DNA from: Sutcliffiella horikoshii
GTDB lineage: Bacteria > Bacillota > Bacilli > Bacillales > Bacillaceae_I
Assembly: GCF_008180725.1 (NCBI RefSeq)
Contig: NZ_VTEV01000001.1
Span: 589,269-653,268 of the forward strand
Direction of reading: 5' to 3'
Length of the DNA stretch: 64,000 nt
A program made the translations under genes and the position numbers. Shown here piece by piece: positions 42,157 to 51,543 of this stretch. Position 1 is the stretch's first letter, and every line of letters starts with the position of its first letter. Below the pieces are notes generated by a model. The model worked only from the letters and a program-made list of their open reading frames with translations. It was not told the origin of the DNA and did no database searches.

Positions 42157-42393
42157 ATGAATAAGCATTTTTCTTTTCAACCTGAACAATCTGTTTCCAA
42201 TTTCAAAAGCTTTGATATGACCAGAGAGGAGAAAGTCGCTCAAATCATTGTCGACTCTTCTGTCTTTCAATTTCATAAAAACAGGCTGATGAACGAAATA
42301 GATCGAGCGCTAGGTGCAGGTAACCGTCAAAAATTCCAAACCTTATCCAACGAATATAATGCCTTATTAAATCAATTCTCACACTTACAGTAA
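42157..42393 (+). CDS. IDEAL-domain protein
   Basis: 78 residues. The C-terminal segment LMNEIDRALGAGNRQKFQTL fits the IDEAL domain (I-D-x-A-L-x-x-x-D/N-x-x-x-F-x-x-L), followed by EYNAL. This short helical module occurs at the C-terminus of several Bacillus proteins and as stand-alone proteins, and mediates protein contacts. AGGGGG lies 8 nt upstream. No operon partner; target unknown. Confidence 0.72.
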   Translation: MNKHFSFQPEQSVSNFKSFDMTREEKVAQIIVDSSVFQFHKNRLMNEIDRALGAGNRQKFQTLSNEYNALLNQFSHLQ

Positions 42394-42400
42394 AAGATTG

Positions 42401-42434
42401 AAAAAAGAAGCGGAAAGTCATTCCGCTTCTTCTT
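42401..42434. terminator. Bidirectional terminator
   Basis: AAGAAGCGGAA/TTCCGCTTCTT stem with a 5-nt loop. It overlaps the 3' end of the convergent 73-residue gene. Confidence 0.85.
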
Positions 42435-42639
42435 GCTTTTCGGGGAGCTTTTTCTCTTCTGTTTTCGCTTCATGTTGGCAGCAGGAACACTTTTTCTTTG
42501 TCTCCTTTTCCTGCTTGTACAAGTAAGCGAGCACCCCAATAATCATAAACGAAAAGACCCCTGATGTTGAATCCTGAAAAAACAATTCCTCTGCATACTT
42601 CTCCAACAACGTTAACCAAATCTGTAACACAATATCCAT
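42418..42639 (-). CDS. Small membrane protein with cysteine cluster, unknown
   Basis: 73 residues from the ATG at 42639 (AAGGGG 8 nt upstream); the longer frame from 42720 is unsupported. One membrane segment (about 28-46, FSFMIIGVLAYLYKQ) is followed by a basic KKKCSCCQHEAK and an acidic Glu-rich tail. Cysteines could bind metal or be lipid-modified; this is not known. The C-terminal codons lie within the terminator stem. Confidence 0.6.
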   Translation of the reverse strand: MDIVLQIWLTLLEKYAEELFFQDSTSGVFSFMIIGVLAYLYKQEKETKKKCSCCQHEAKTEEKKLPEKQEEAE

Positions 42640-42920
42640 TACACGATCCCCTTTCAGACGGAATCCAACAGACACCAAATCCCAGTAGATCAAAGGTGAA
42701 AGGAGTGCAACTGAAGGCAATGGAGGCAGTAGTTAAAATTATGTGAATATTCTGTGTTTATAATTATTATAAACCTTATGTAAGTTTTTTCCTATCCTAC
42801 TAGCTTCTTATTTTTATAGGACTTCCCTCGTACACCAGTGACCAAACAAACGTTTCCCTTCTCTCTCTAGGTATCAAGGAATCCCTCTTCATACCTATTG
42901 TTTTACCCCACAAGAATCTC
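42640..42920. other. Intergenic region with a 19-bp palindrome
   Basis: GTTTATAATTATTATAAAC (42756-42774) is a perfect dyad with TATAAT on both strands. It could be a pair of overlapping -10 elements for divergent transcription, or an operator. No further gene is seen up to the patA promoter. Confidence 0.5.
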
Positions 42921-42950
42921 TTGGACAAGGGGGAAAAAGTCGGTTACACT
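42921..42950 (+). promoter_or_regulatory. Sigma-A-type promoter of patA
   Basis: TTGGAC, 18-bp spacer, TACACT, 36 bp before the patA start. Confidence 0.5.
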
Positions 42951-42986
42951 AACTTAAAAGCTTGATAACATAAAGGGGAAATTTAT

Positions 42987-44141
42987 ATGGAACATCTTAT
43001 TAACTCACATGTCCGGGATATTGAGATTTCAGGCATCCGCAAGTTTTTCAACCTTGTAGCAAAATATGATGATGTACTTTCTCTTACTATTGGGCAACCT
43101 GACTTTCCTACTCCCACACATGTAAAAGAAGCTGGGAAAGCTGCCATTGAACTCAATAAAACCGTCTACACACCGAACGCTGGCATTCCTGAACTCAGAA
43201 AGGCTGCAGCTGATTTTGTTAACAAGAAATATAATATGGAATATGACCCTGATACTGAAGTGATTGTTACAATAGGTGCAAGCCAAGGAATTGATATTGC
43301 TTTTCGTACGATATTAGAACCAGGCACAGAGGTTATCCTCCCTGGACCAGTCTATCCGGGCTACGAGCCACTCATCAAATTATGCGGTGCAACCCCTGTA
43401 CATATTGACACCAGAGAAACTGGTTTTCAATTAACTGCAGAGCTGATAGAAATAAATTTAACGAAAAAAACGCGTTGTATTATTCTCCCTTATCCATCAA
43501 ACCCAACAGGAGCAGCAATACCCCAAGTGGAATTGCAAAAAATTGTATCGCTATTGCAAGAAAAAAATATCTTCATTTTGTCCGATGAAATATATAGTGA
43601 ACTTGTTTTTGAGGGTAATCACCACTCCATTGCCACTCTGCCTGGCATGAGAGAAAAAACCATCGTCATTAATGGTGTATCAAAATCCCACTCTATGACA
43701 GGTTGGAGAATAGGGCTCGTTTTTGGACCTGAATATGTAATGAAACAGATGTTAAAAGTACATCAGTACAATGTTTCATGCGCAAGCTCCATCTCCCAAT
43801 ACGCCGCATTGCAAGCATTAACAGCAGGGATTAATGATGCAGAGAGTATGAAAGTACAGTATCAAGAGAGAATGAACTATGTCTATGATCGCCTATTGAA
43901 CATGGGGCTTGAAGTTGTAAAGCCTGCTGGCGCGTTTTATCTTTTCCCCTCTATTCAAAAATATAATATGAAGTCATTTGACTTTGCGTTGAAACTTGTA
44001 GAAGAAGCTGGAGTTGCTCTTGTACCAGGTAGTGCATTTTCCGAACTAGGAGAAGGATATGTAAGGCTTTCCTACGCGTATGACATGCCAACGCTTGAAA
44101 AAGCCATGGACCGTATAGAACGTTTTTTGAATGACTTATAA
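42987..44141 (+). CDS. patA: N-acetyl-L,L-diaminopimelate aminotransferase-type class I aminotransferase PatA
   Basis: 384 residues. It begins MEHLINSHVRDIEISGIRKF like B. subtilis PatA and keeps LTIGQPDFPTP, YTPNAGIPELR, PSNPTG, LSDEIYSEL and SKSHSMTGWRIG, where the Lys binds PLP. HQYNVSCASSISQ and PAGAFYLFPSI are also PatA-like. It would transfer amino groups in the lysine/diaminopimelate branch in the cytoplasm; wider substrate use is possible. It has its own promoter and terminator and stands alone. Confidence 0.88.
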   Translation: MEHLINSHVRDIEISGIRKFFNLVAKYDDVLSLTIGQPDFPTPTHVKEAGKAAIELNKTVYTPNAGIPELRKAAADFVNKKYNMEYDPDTEVIVTIGASQGIDIAFRTILEPGTEVILPGPVYPGYEPLIKLCGATPVHIDTRETGFQLTAELIEINLTKKTRCIILPYPSNPTGAAIPQVELQKIVSLLQEKNIFILSDEIYSELVFEGNHHSIATLPGMREKTIVINGVSKSHSMTGWRIGLVFGPEYVMKQMLKVHQYNVSCASSISQYAALQALTAGINDAESMKVQYQERMNYVYDRLLNMGLEVVKPAGAFYLFPSIQKYNMKSFDFALKLVEEAGVALVPGSAFSELGEGYVRLSYAYDMPTLEKAMDRIERFLNDL

Positions 44142-44149
44142 GAAACAAA

Positions 44150-44193
44150 TGGAAAAGGAACTACTCTCCTCACCAAAGTCGTTCCTTTTTCCA
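44150..44193 (+). terminator. Terminator of patA
   Basis: GGAAAAGGAAC...GTTCCTTTTTCC stem, with T-run. It is next to the convergent disrupted gene and may serve both. Confidence 0.75.
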
Positions 44194-44196
44194 ATT

Positions 44197-44526
44197 CTAT
44201 TTCCTCAACTCTTTCACAAGTCTTTTCAATTCAACCTTACTTGTGTGAGTCAACCATTCTTCCAATCTTTTATTATCTTCTTGTATGACCCAACCCATCA
44301 CTTCTTGGACCTCTCTTATATATCCATCAAACTGTTCCTCTTCGGTCTGGAGATTTTTTATCAACATTCCCCAATCAATCCTCACATCATAGATACCCTG
44401 CTCTGGATGTTCTCTTGCCAAATCTGAAACTTTGTCTAAAGGCTCACCTAAAAACAGTTCTAATGCAATCCACTCACTGATGTATTCATGGCGAAAGCCT
44501 TCCTTCATCATCAACTGTGGGGATTG
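44197..44526 (-). pseudogene. Gene of unknown function with 5' end replaced by a repeat element
   Basis: The part from MMKEGFRHEYISEWIALELF to the C-terminus (KRLVKELRK) is a normal-looking, acidic, helical sequence of about 105 residues. Upstream of it the same frame runs straight through the dispersed repeat at 44530-44690 and has no ribosome binding site or natural start. The in-frame ATG near residue 79 of the long frame also lacks a site. The simplest view is that the repeat inserted into, or replaced, the 5' end, leaving a truncated gene. I do not recognise the family. Confidence 0.5.
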
Positions 44527-44529
44527 AAC

Positions 44530-44690
44530 CCTTCGGTGAATGAAGTCACCTTGTTGATTGGAGTGGAAGGCGCGCAGACCCCCGCGTGAGGAAGGGACAG
44601 GTGAGACCCCGGAAGGCGAAGCCTGAGGAGGCTCACGGACCGCCCGCAGGCAAGCGAAGCGCCTGGAACGGAAATCTACTGTATTACATG
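44530..44690. repeat. Dispersed Bacillus repeat element, full copy
   Basis: Core 44553-44680: GTTGATTGGAGTGGAAGGCG at one end and CTGGAACGGAAATCTAC at the other. The centre holds inverted parts such as GGTGAGACC and GGAGGCTCAC. The copy at 36161 lacks most of this centre. G+C is clearly above the surroundings. It overlaps the 5' part of the frame of the neighbouring truncated gene. Confidence 0.85.
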
Positions 44691-44701
44691 TTTTCTCGTC
44701 C

Positions 44702-44738
44702 AAAAAAAAGAAAAACCTATCCCAAAAAGGGACAGGCA
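44702..44738 (-). terminator. Terminator of the first subtilisin gene
   Basis: Minus-strand CCTGTCCC/GGGATAGG stem with a 5-nt loop and TTTTTCTTTTTTTT. Confidence 0.75.
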
Positions 44739-44764
44739 ATATTGTAGCTTAATTGTTTGCTAGG

Positions 44765-45904
44765 TTATTGCAGTGCTGCTTCTAGGTTAATGACACCGTA
44801 GCCGTAGTTGAAGGAAGATCCTAAATTGGTTGCCGTACTGCGTAATCTCTCGCGAACTTCTACATTTGTCATATTTGGATTCTGCGCTAACAATAATGCT
44901 GCAGCACCAGCGACATGAGGAGACGCCATGGATGTTCCATTCAATTCCCCATATTGGTTGCCTGGCAGTGTACTGTTGATGGAAACTCCAGGAGCCATCA
45001 CTTCTAGCTGGGAACCAACACTTGAGAACGAAGCACGGTTATTGTTCGAATCAACCGCTCCTACCGCGATTACAGAATCATACCTTGCCGGATACCCAAT
45101 TGTGTTAACTAATCCAAAGAAGGAACCGCTGTTTCCAGCTGCTGCCACTACAACAATTCCACTGTTATAAGCATTGTCGCTTGCCTGCTTTAACGTACTT
45201 GAGCCTGTGCTGCCACCTAAACTCATATTAATAACGTCCATATCATTATCAATCGCCCATTCAATTCCTTGTGCAATTCCTGCTAGCGTACCGCTTCCAC
45301 CAGAACTTAATACTTTTACTGCATAAAGATCAACATCATAAGAGACACCGAGTACTCCAGTATTGTTATTTACTGCTGCGATAGTCCCAGCTACATGTGT
45401 CCCATGGCCGTTGCCATCTGTCAGGGCATCTGGTTCTTCAGGAACAAAACTTGCTCCCCCTACTACGTTCAAATCTTCATGGCTCGCATCAATCCCTGTA
45501 TCTAGCACAGCTACTTTTACACCAGCACCTGTAATGCCTTGAGCATGAGCCACATCTGCTTTGATATGAGGTAATCCATAAGGAACTGTTTGTGCTGTCG
45601 TATGCATTTCTACATTTTCTTCTACATATTCTACTAACGGATTTTTCGCCAGTGCAGCTGCTGCCACTTCCGGCAATGTAATATGTAACACTTTCATATG
45701 CTTAAATTGATGCTCGACCGACCCACCGAGAGTAGTCACTAATGTATCCGCCTTAGCAATGGAAGGACCAGATTTTAAGCCGATCAAATACTCCTTCATC
45801 ACCGGCTTGCCTTTTGCACTTGCATCTGCTGGTGTGAATGAGAAGGATAGAACCATCATTACTGCTAAAAATAAGGTAGCTAATTTTCTAAAAGACTTGT
45901 TCAT
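44765..45904 (-). CDS. Secreted subtilisin (S8 serine protease)
   Basis: 379 residues from the ATG at 45904. Signal peptide about 1-27 (ends ADASA), an I9 propeptide ([11 protein letters not shown] to [10 protein letters not shown]), then the mature enzyme starting near [13 protein letters not shown]. Catalytic residues: Asp in AVLDTGID, His in [10 protein letters not shown], Ser in NGTSMASPH, oxyanion Asn in AAAGNSGS. The mature length (about 275) is that of subtilisin BPN'/Carlsberg. An alkaline-type subtilisin for extracellular protein breakdown is inferred. Three more subtilase genes follow on the same strand. Confidence 0.93.
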   Translation of the reverse strand: MNKSFRKLATLFLAVMMVLSFSFTPADASAKGKPVMKEYLIGLKSGPSIAKADTLVTTLGGSVEHQFKHMKVLHITLPEVAAAALAKNPLVEYVEENVEMHTTAQTVPYGLPHIKADVAHAQGITGAGVKVAVLDTGIDASHEDLNVVGGASFVPEEPDALTDGNGHGTHVAGTIAAVNNNTGVLGVSYDVDLYAVKVLSSGGSGTLAGIAQGIEWAIDNDMDVINMSLGGSTGSSTLKQASDNAYNSGIVVVAAAGNSGSFFGLVNTIGYPARYDSVIAVGAVDSNNNRASFSSVGSQLEVMAPGVSINSTLPGNQYGELNGTSMASPHVAGAAALLLAQNPNMTNVEVRERLRSTATNLGSSFNYGYGVINLEAALQ

Positions 45905-45944
45905 TAAACCCACACTCCTTTAATCTTTATAATAAATGTAATTG

Positions 45945-45990
45945 ATAAAGCACCAGTGTCATCTCCTATTTAAAGAGTCGATCTGGTGCT
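45945..45990 (-). terminator. Terminator of the second subtilisin gene
   Basis: AGCACCAG...CTGGTGCT stem with a long loop, followed on the minus strand by TTTATC. Confidence 0.65.
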
Positions 45991-46023
45991 TCTATTCAAA
46001 TTGGGGGATAATCTAGTTATCTA

Positions 46024-47169
46024 TTACTGCAAAGCACTTTCAACGTTAATAACACCCTGCCCGTAATAGAACGGGTCACCAAGATCAGTGGCAGTATTTA
46101 TTAGTTTTTCACGAATTTGCACATTTGTCATATTAGGATATTTGGCTTTGATTAATGCAGCCGCTCCTGCTACATGCGGAGAAGCCATTGACGTTCCATT
46201 GAAGGAAGAGTAGTTGTTTCCAGGAGTCGTGCTAAGGATACTTACACCTGGAGCCATAACTTCAAGCTCACTTCCAACACTTGAAAAAGATGCACGGTTA
46301 TTGTTGCTATCGACGGCACCAACTGCAATTACAGAGCTGTACTTAGCAGGGTAACCAATTGTATTTCTCTTGCCTTTTGAACCAGAATTTCCAGCAGCTG
46401 CAATTACTACAATTCCACTTGCGTATGCATTGTCACACGCTTGCTGAAGAGCTGTGGATCCTGTACTTCCACCAAGACTCATATTAATAACATCCATGTC
46501 ATTAGCGATGGACCACTCAATTCCTTGTGCAATCCCACTTAAAGTTCCACTACCAGATGCGCTCAAAACTTTAACAGCATAAAGATCAGCATTGTAAGCT
46601 ACACCAAGCACTCCTGTCGTATTATTAAGAGCAGCAACGGTTCCAGCTACATGCGTTCCATGACCATTACCGTCTTGCAGGGCATTCGGTTCACCAGAAA
46701 CGAAGCTCGCTCCGCCTTTAACATTAAGGTCAGCATGATTTGCATCAATCCCTGTATCAAGGACGGCGACTTTTACTCCACTTCCTGTCACTCCTGAAGC
46801 GTGTGCCTTGTCTGCTTTAATATGAGGAATTCCCCAAGGCGTTGTTTGTGCTGTTGCAAACACTTGTGCATTTTCTTCTACAAATGCAATGTTAGGATTT
46901 TTCTTTAATGCTTCTGCCGCTTTTTCAGGTAAGCTCACTTCCACGACATCCATGAATTGGAATGTATGTTGGATATCGCCACCAGCTGCTGTAATTAGAT
47001 TTTTGGAAGACTGTGCCTTTGCTTTATTTCCTTTTGCAAATCCCACTAAGTATTCTTTCTTGGCATTAGCACTAGGACCCGCAGCTTCTGTTTGTGCAGA
47101 CCCAAAAGCTAAAGAGAAAGCAAGTATTGCAATAAGTATGACCGATAAACCTTTCGTCCACTTTTTCAA
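46024..47169 (-). CDS. Secreted subtilisin, second copy
   Basis: 381 residues from a TTG at 47169 (AAGGAG 8 nt upstream). Signal peptide about 1-29 (SAQTEAA end), propeptide [16 protein letters not shown]..., mature part from [17 protein letters not shown]. The triad is Asp (AVLDTGID), His (GHGTHVAGT), Ser (NGTSMASPH). It is about 70 percent alike by eye to the gene at 44765, so the two look like a tandem duplication. A free Cys appears in QQACDNAY, which subtilisins usually lack. Confidence 0.93.
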   Translation of the reverse strand: MKKWTKGLSVILIAILAFSLAFGSAQTEAAGPSANAKKEYLVGFAKGNKAKAQSSKNLITAAGGDIQHTFQFMDVVEVSLPEKAAEALKKNPNIAFVEENAQVFATAQTTPWGIPHIKADKAHASGVTGSGVKVAVLDTGIDANHADLNVKGGASFVSGEPNALQDGNGHGTHVAGTVAALNNTTGVLGVAYNADLYAVKVLSASGSGTLSGIAQGIEWSIANDMDVINMSLGGSTGSTALQQACDNAYASGIVVIAAAGNSGSKGKRNTIGYPAKYSSVIAVGAVDSNNNRASFSSVGSELEVMAPGVSILSTTPGNNYSSFNGTSMASPHVAGAAALIKAKYPNMTNVQIREKLINTATDLGDPFYYGQGVINVESALQ

Positions 47170-47352
47170 TAAATTCACTCCTTAAAATTTTTTAACAATT
47201 CCAACTATTAAGAATCGTTATAGTCAGTTTACCATCTGTCAGCCTAATTTTATATTGGGAAAACGAGAGGTGGAACGGGTACTTATTAAAGAAAAAAAGT
47301 ACCTATTTTCCCAATAGAAAAAATTAATATCTCTCTTTTATATCCTAATAAA

Positions 47353-47385
47353 TAGAGAGAAGCCCATGACATCAGCTTCTCTCTG
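47353..47385 (-). terminator. Terminator of the SLH-subtilase gene
   Basis: AGAGAGAAGC/GCTTCTCTCT stem with an 11-nt loop; the minus strand continues ATTTATT. Confidence 0.75.
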
Positions 47386-47433
47386 CTAACCTGTATATAA
47401 AATTATGGATTTGACTTAAGTAATGTAAAATCG

Positions 47434-49887
47434 TTAATTAAAGAACACATTATAATATCTAGTAAATGCCACAGCGAAGTCTCCTCTAGTCACTTCTTCC
47501 TTTCCGTTGAATGTAGCCTCAATCTTGGGTTCAAGATCATATCTCCCCTGTGTTACAGAGAATTTAGCGTTCAATATATTAAGGTTTAGAGCCAATTGTA
47601 CATACCCTTTTAAATTCTCAGGAATATCTGCTTGATCCTTTAACACTACTTGTTCATTCTTATATGTTACTTTAATGTCGCCAGAATGGGCTAACGCCTC
47701 TTCTCCTAGCCCTAAGCTTTGGACAAGAGAGTATGCCAATTCCGCTTTGGTTAATGTACCTTTAGGCACGAATTTTCCATCTTCCTTTGGTAACATTACT
47801 CCGTTATTCTTCTGTGCTTGATCTCTAAAAGCTGCTCCTTTTGCCATTACTGCTTCAGCAAAAGCCAAATCTGCATTTGAAATATCTGCAAAGCTCGGGA
47901 CGTTCGGTAAAGACTGCCTAATTTCCGCTCCCATCACTAAGTATTTCGCAAGATCTAATCTAGTCAGTTTCGCATCAGGTTTAAAATAGCCATTTTTGTT
48001 CCCATCGAATAGTCTTTCATTTACTCCCTGCTTAATAGCTTCTTCTGCAGGGTGACCGCTTATATCATTTAAGCCTGAAAATCCTTCAATTTTCGTAAAA
48101 GTTAAAGATCCTTCTACAGTTTCAGGTAATGCTATTCCGATAGGATTAAGCTCGGCACCTCGAAGTCCTCTGATCTCAGCTTTCCATGTACCTGATTGCG
48201 GGGAATCAACAAGTACTACACGATCAGAATACAATGGAAATAACAAGCTGACCCCAGAACTGTACTCTGTTCCATCTGGAGCAGTTAAGACAAGGTTAAC
48301 AGGATTTCCTGTAGCCTCCATCACACCTTTTCCATCCACTCGTGCAAGAAGGCTGGTCAATCCTTCATCCACCGAAAATTCATAGGAGCCTCCCGTAATT
48401 GTGGAGTATTCTATTTGTAAGTCTTCCTTGGTTGTTGACGTTTCCACATTGGAGTGGAAGGTTTGATTCCATTTCAATGTGGATCCATATGCTTTATTTT
48501 TAGAAAGAGAGGCATCTACCGCAGCAAAAGCGTTCACATAACCTGCACCGACTTCCCAATCTTCATATCCTGGTATATTAGTAGCTGTTTGTTGAATTAT
48601 TTCTTTTACCTCTCCTGGAGATAAAGTTGCATCAGCTTCCAGCATCAAAGCCACAACTCCTGCCACATGTGGTGTAGCCATCGATGTCCCGCTCATACTC
48701 GTATAGTATGGAAGATGTTGAGGTTCAATTAATTCCGCATCTTTTTCTGCAGCCAATGCCGAAAGCGGGGCCACTACCCTTGTAGAAACGATATCCACTC
48801 CTGGAGCAGTGATGGTTGGCCTATCATCCCATGTCCATTCCTCACCGTCCATGCTGAAAGTCCCTCCAACACCATTCGTTCCACGGGAAGAGAAATCAGC
48901 CAACGTGCCGTCCTTCACTCCGGCTGCAACTGAAATGACCCAAGGTGCTTTTGCATAAGGATTGTGAGTATTCTCAGCAGGTCCTTCATTGCCTGCAGCA
49001 AACAACACAACGATCCCTCTATCATAGGCTTTTTTACTCGCTATATTTATCGGGTGATTTGGATCAAAATCACCACTGGATCCCCATGAATTTGTGATGA
49101 CTCTAATTCCATATTCCTGTTGATGAGTAATGGCGTAGTCAAAGCCCCCAATTCCGTCAAGTATGAACAACGCGCCACCAGAACCGTATCCAATCAAATC
49201 AGCACCTGGAGCGGCTCCCTCGTATTTCCCTCCAGACATCGCACCTGTTCCGCCAACAGTTCCGGCAACATGTGTGCCGTGACCAGAGTTTGTATCCGTG
49301 TTCGGTACATTTTCCGTATAAGAGATTGGCAGGATTCCGGTTATTCCCTGCAGATTGGTGGAACCAAGGACATTCTGGACAAGGTTGCGGCCAAACTCAT
49401 GATCTTTATGCGTTCCATCCACTCCACTATCATTCACGACCACCCCTATCCCTTTACCCGAGATAGGCATTCCGCCGTTCCCCTTGGTCATTTCCTTGTC
49501 GGTTCTGACTTTGTTCACACCAGTAATATCTGTTGATTCTGCGTTATAGTACTTTACCTTTTCATTAAGATAGATGGATCTTACTTCAGAAGATTGTGCC
49601 AAAGCTTCGACCTGCGCCTTTGTTGCCATAGCCCCTGCAATAGGTAATTCGTTCATGGTGACTGCTTTAGTAATCCCAAGCTCATTCAACAAATCCACCT
49701 GAGCTGCTGTTGGTTTCTGGTCTCCATTAAAGGTAATTATAATTTGAGCTGTACTTGTAGCATCATTAAAAACAGACCATACTTTTTCATCCACTATGGA
49801 GGAAGGAGCTTCTCCTTGGGCACTTACACTAGAAAATGAACTCATCATTAACAAAAACGCACATACAACTGCAAACCATCTTTTCAT
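47434..49887 (-). CDS. Cell-wall-associated subtilase with C-terminal S-layer homology region
   Basis: 817 residues. Signal peptide about 1-23 (SVSA end). S8 domain about 110-470: Asp in VVVNDSGVDGTH, His in [10 protein letters not shown], Ser in SGTSMATPH. A beta-rich domain (about 480-610) follows. The C-terminal 200 residues read as SLH-like repeats: AIKQGVNERLFDGNKNGYFKPDAKLTRLDLAKYL, PSFADISNADLAFAEAVMAKGA and EEVTRGDFAVAFTRYYN. SLH domains bind pyruvylated cell-wall polymer, so the protease should stay on the surface. Its N-terminal 470 residues are close to the whole next gene. Confidence 0.88.
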   Translation of the reverse strand: MKRWFAVVCAFLLMMSSFSSVSAQGEAPSSIVDEKVWSVFNDATSTAQIIITFNGDQKPTAAQVDLLNELGITKAVTMNELPIAGAMATKAQVEALAQSSEVRSIYLNEKVKYYNAESTDITGVNKVRTDKEMTKGNGGMPISGKGIGVVVNDSGVDGTHKDHEFGRNLVQNVLGSTNLQGITGILPISYTENVPNTDTNSGHGTHVAGTVGGTGAMSGGKYEGAAPGADLIGYGSGGALFILDGIGGFDYAITHQQEYGIRVITNSWGSSGDFDPNHPINIASKKAYDRGIVVLFAAGNEGPAENTHNPYAKAPWVISVAAGVKDGTLADFSSRGTNGVGGTFSMDGEEWTWDDRPTITAPGVDIVSTRVVAPLSALAAEKDAELIEPQHLPYYTSMSGTSMATPHVAGVVALMLEADATLSPGEVKEIIQQTATNIPGYEDWEVGAGYVNAFAAVDASLSKNKAYGSTLKWNQTFHSNVETSTTKEDLQIEYSTITGGSYEFSVDEGLTSLLARVDGKGVMEATGNPVNLVLTAPDGTEYSSGVSLLFPLYSDRVVLVDSPQSGTWKAEIRGLRGAELNPIGIALPETVEGSLTFTKIEGFSGLNDISGHPAEEAIKQGVNERLFDGNKNGYFKPDAKLTRLDLAKYLVMGAEIRQSLPNVPSFADISNADLAFAEAVMAKGAAFRDQAQKNNGVMLPKEDGKFVPKGTLTKAELAYSLVQSLGLGEEALAHSGDIKVTYKNEQVVLKDQADIPENLKGYVQLALNLNILNAKFSVTQGRYDLEPKIEATFNGKEEVTRGDFAVAFTRYYNVFFN

Positions 49888-49914
49888 AATTTTCCCTCTT
49901 TTCCTACGAATAGT

Positions 49915-51342
49915 TTATTGCATAGCCTTTAAGACAGCTTTGTAGGCATCCACATAACCCGCACCCGTTTCCCATTTTTCATACCCTTGCATCGGTGTCG
50001 CTGTCTCTTCCAGAATTCCTCTGATCTCCATTACATCTAATTCTGGATTCACTTCTAACAATAATGCAATGATTCCTGCGACATGAGGAGCAGCCATAGA
50101 TGTCCCACTGAACGTTGTGTAGTAAGGCAAATGTGCTGGTGAAATATATTCCAGATCTTTCTGTGCGCTGAGTGCAGAAAGGGGTGTGAATACTCTTGTA
50201 GAGACAATGTCTACACCCGGTGCAGTAACTGTAGGGCGGTCTTCCCATTTATACTCCGTCCCATCTATTACAACAGAGCCTCCCATTCCTTCCTTCCCTC
50301 GTGATGAAAAATTAGCAAGCTTCCCATCCATATCACCCGCTGCTACTGTGATAACCCAAGGAGCTTTTTTGTAATTTCCAGAAATCGTTGCTTCATTTGG
50401 CCCTGAGTTCCCTGCAGAGAATACCGTAATGATTCCTCGGTCGAATAACTTTTTAGTGGCAATATTTATTGGATTGCCGGGATCAAAACTGGTACCCGCA
50501 TCACTTGTTGCCCCCCAAGAATTTGTAATGATTCGTATGTTGTATTCCTGCTGATGAGTGATCGCATAGTCAAATCCACCCAGCGTATCCAGCATCGCAA
50601 CAACTGCTCCGGAACCATAACCAATCAAATTAGCTCCAGGTGCCACTCCCTCGTATTTTCCTCCGGACATAGCTCCTGTTCCACCAACGGTACCAGCTAC
50701 ATGTGTTCCATGCCCCGAACTTGAATCAGTATTTGGTACATTTTCCACATACGATATTGGGAGAATCCCTGTAACTCCATTGAGATTCGTGCTACCTAGA
50801 ACATTTTGTACTAGGTTTCTACCGAACTTTATATCATTGTGCGTTCCATCAACACCACTATCGTTAACAACTATGCCAATACCTTTTCCACTTACAGGCA
50901 ACCCATTATTTTTTTTTCGGATATCATGGTCTGTACGAACTTTATCCACGCCCGTGTATGTAGTAGCAACATCGTTTTCATATTGAAGCGTTTGATTGTA
51001 ATAAACAGAGACCACATTATCCCATGTCACTATATGATCAACTTGCTCCTTCGTGGCTATAGCACCTACAAAAGGTAAGCTATTAAATGTAACAGCTTGG
51101 TTAATTCCAATGTCTTCAAGAAGGCCAGTAATGGAAGAGGTTATTCCATCAGGGCTGTCAAACGTAATAATTACCTCCACTGGCCCTTCCTGTGTTGCGA
51201 AAATATGCTTTAACTTCTCATCAAGTTTCTCAACCCCAACAGGATTGGCCTTAACAAGCTGCGAACCTTGGAACCATATAGAATTCATTATCAAACCCAG
51301 TACAAGAATTCCAATAGTAAGAACAGTAAATTTTCCTTTCAT
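49915..51342 (-). CDS. Secreted subtilase, paralogue of the SLH-subtilase without the anchor
   Basis: 475 residues from the ATG at 51342 (AAGGGG 7 nt upstream). Signal peptide about 1-32 (LVKANPV). The S8 domain has Asp in VVNDSGVDGTH, His in [10 protein letters not shown] and Ser in SGTSMAAPH. Blocks NLVQNVLGSTNL, ITGILPISY and GTGAMSGGKYEG are shared almost word for word with the 817-residue protein, so a duplication with gain or loss of the SLH part is likely. The gap of 27 bp to that gene suggests cotranscription. Confidence 0.9.
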   Translation of the reverse strand: MKGKFTVLTIGILVLGLIMNSIWFQGSQLVKANPVGVEKLDEKLKHIFATQEGPVEVIITFDSPDGITSSITGLLEDIGINQAVTFNSLPFVGAIATKEQVDHIVTWDNVVSVYYNQTLQYENDVATTYTGVDKVRTDHDIRKKNNGLPVSGKGIGIVVNDSGVDGTHNDIKFGRNLVQNVLGSTNLNGVTGILPISYVENVPNTDSSSGHGTHVAGTVGGTGAMSGGKYEGVAPGANLIGYGSGAVVAMLDTLGGFDYAITHQQEYNIRIITNSWGATSDAGTSFDPGNPINIATKKLFDRGIITVFSAGNSGPNEATISGNYKKAPWVITVAAGDMDGKLANFSSRGKEGMGGSVVIDGTEYKWEDRPTVTAPGVDIVSTRVFTPLSALSAQKDLEYISPAHLPYYTTFSGTSMAAPHVAGIIALLLEVNPELDVMEIRGILEETATPMQGYEKWETGAGYVDAYKAVLKAMQ

Positions 51343-51496
51343 CACTTAACCCCTTTCTGAATTTTATTAATTATTAGATTATATACCCATTCTTTCACAT
51401 ACTTATATGACTTTCTATTAGGCATACGTTGTAAAAAAACAGAGTTTCTGTACTATTTTGATTACTACTTTAGTTGTAAGTGACCACTTTTAGACA

Positions 51497-51526
51497 CAAA
51501 AAAAACGCTGGGCTTTACGCCCAGCG
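51497..51526 (-). terminator. Terminator of the NSS transporter gene
   Basis: CGCTGGGC/GCCCAGCG perfect stem with a 5-nt loop, followed on the minus strand by TTTTTTTTG. Confidence 0.85.
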
Positions 51527-51543
51527 CTCATCAATCCATTTTC

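Noticed and set aside
48900-49536. 138-codon plus-strand frame inside the SLH-subtilase gene
   Set aside because: Antisense shadow of a conserved protease domain.
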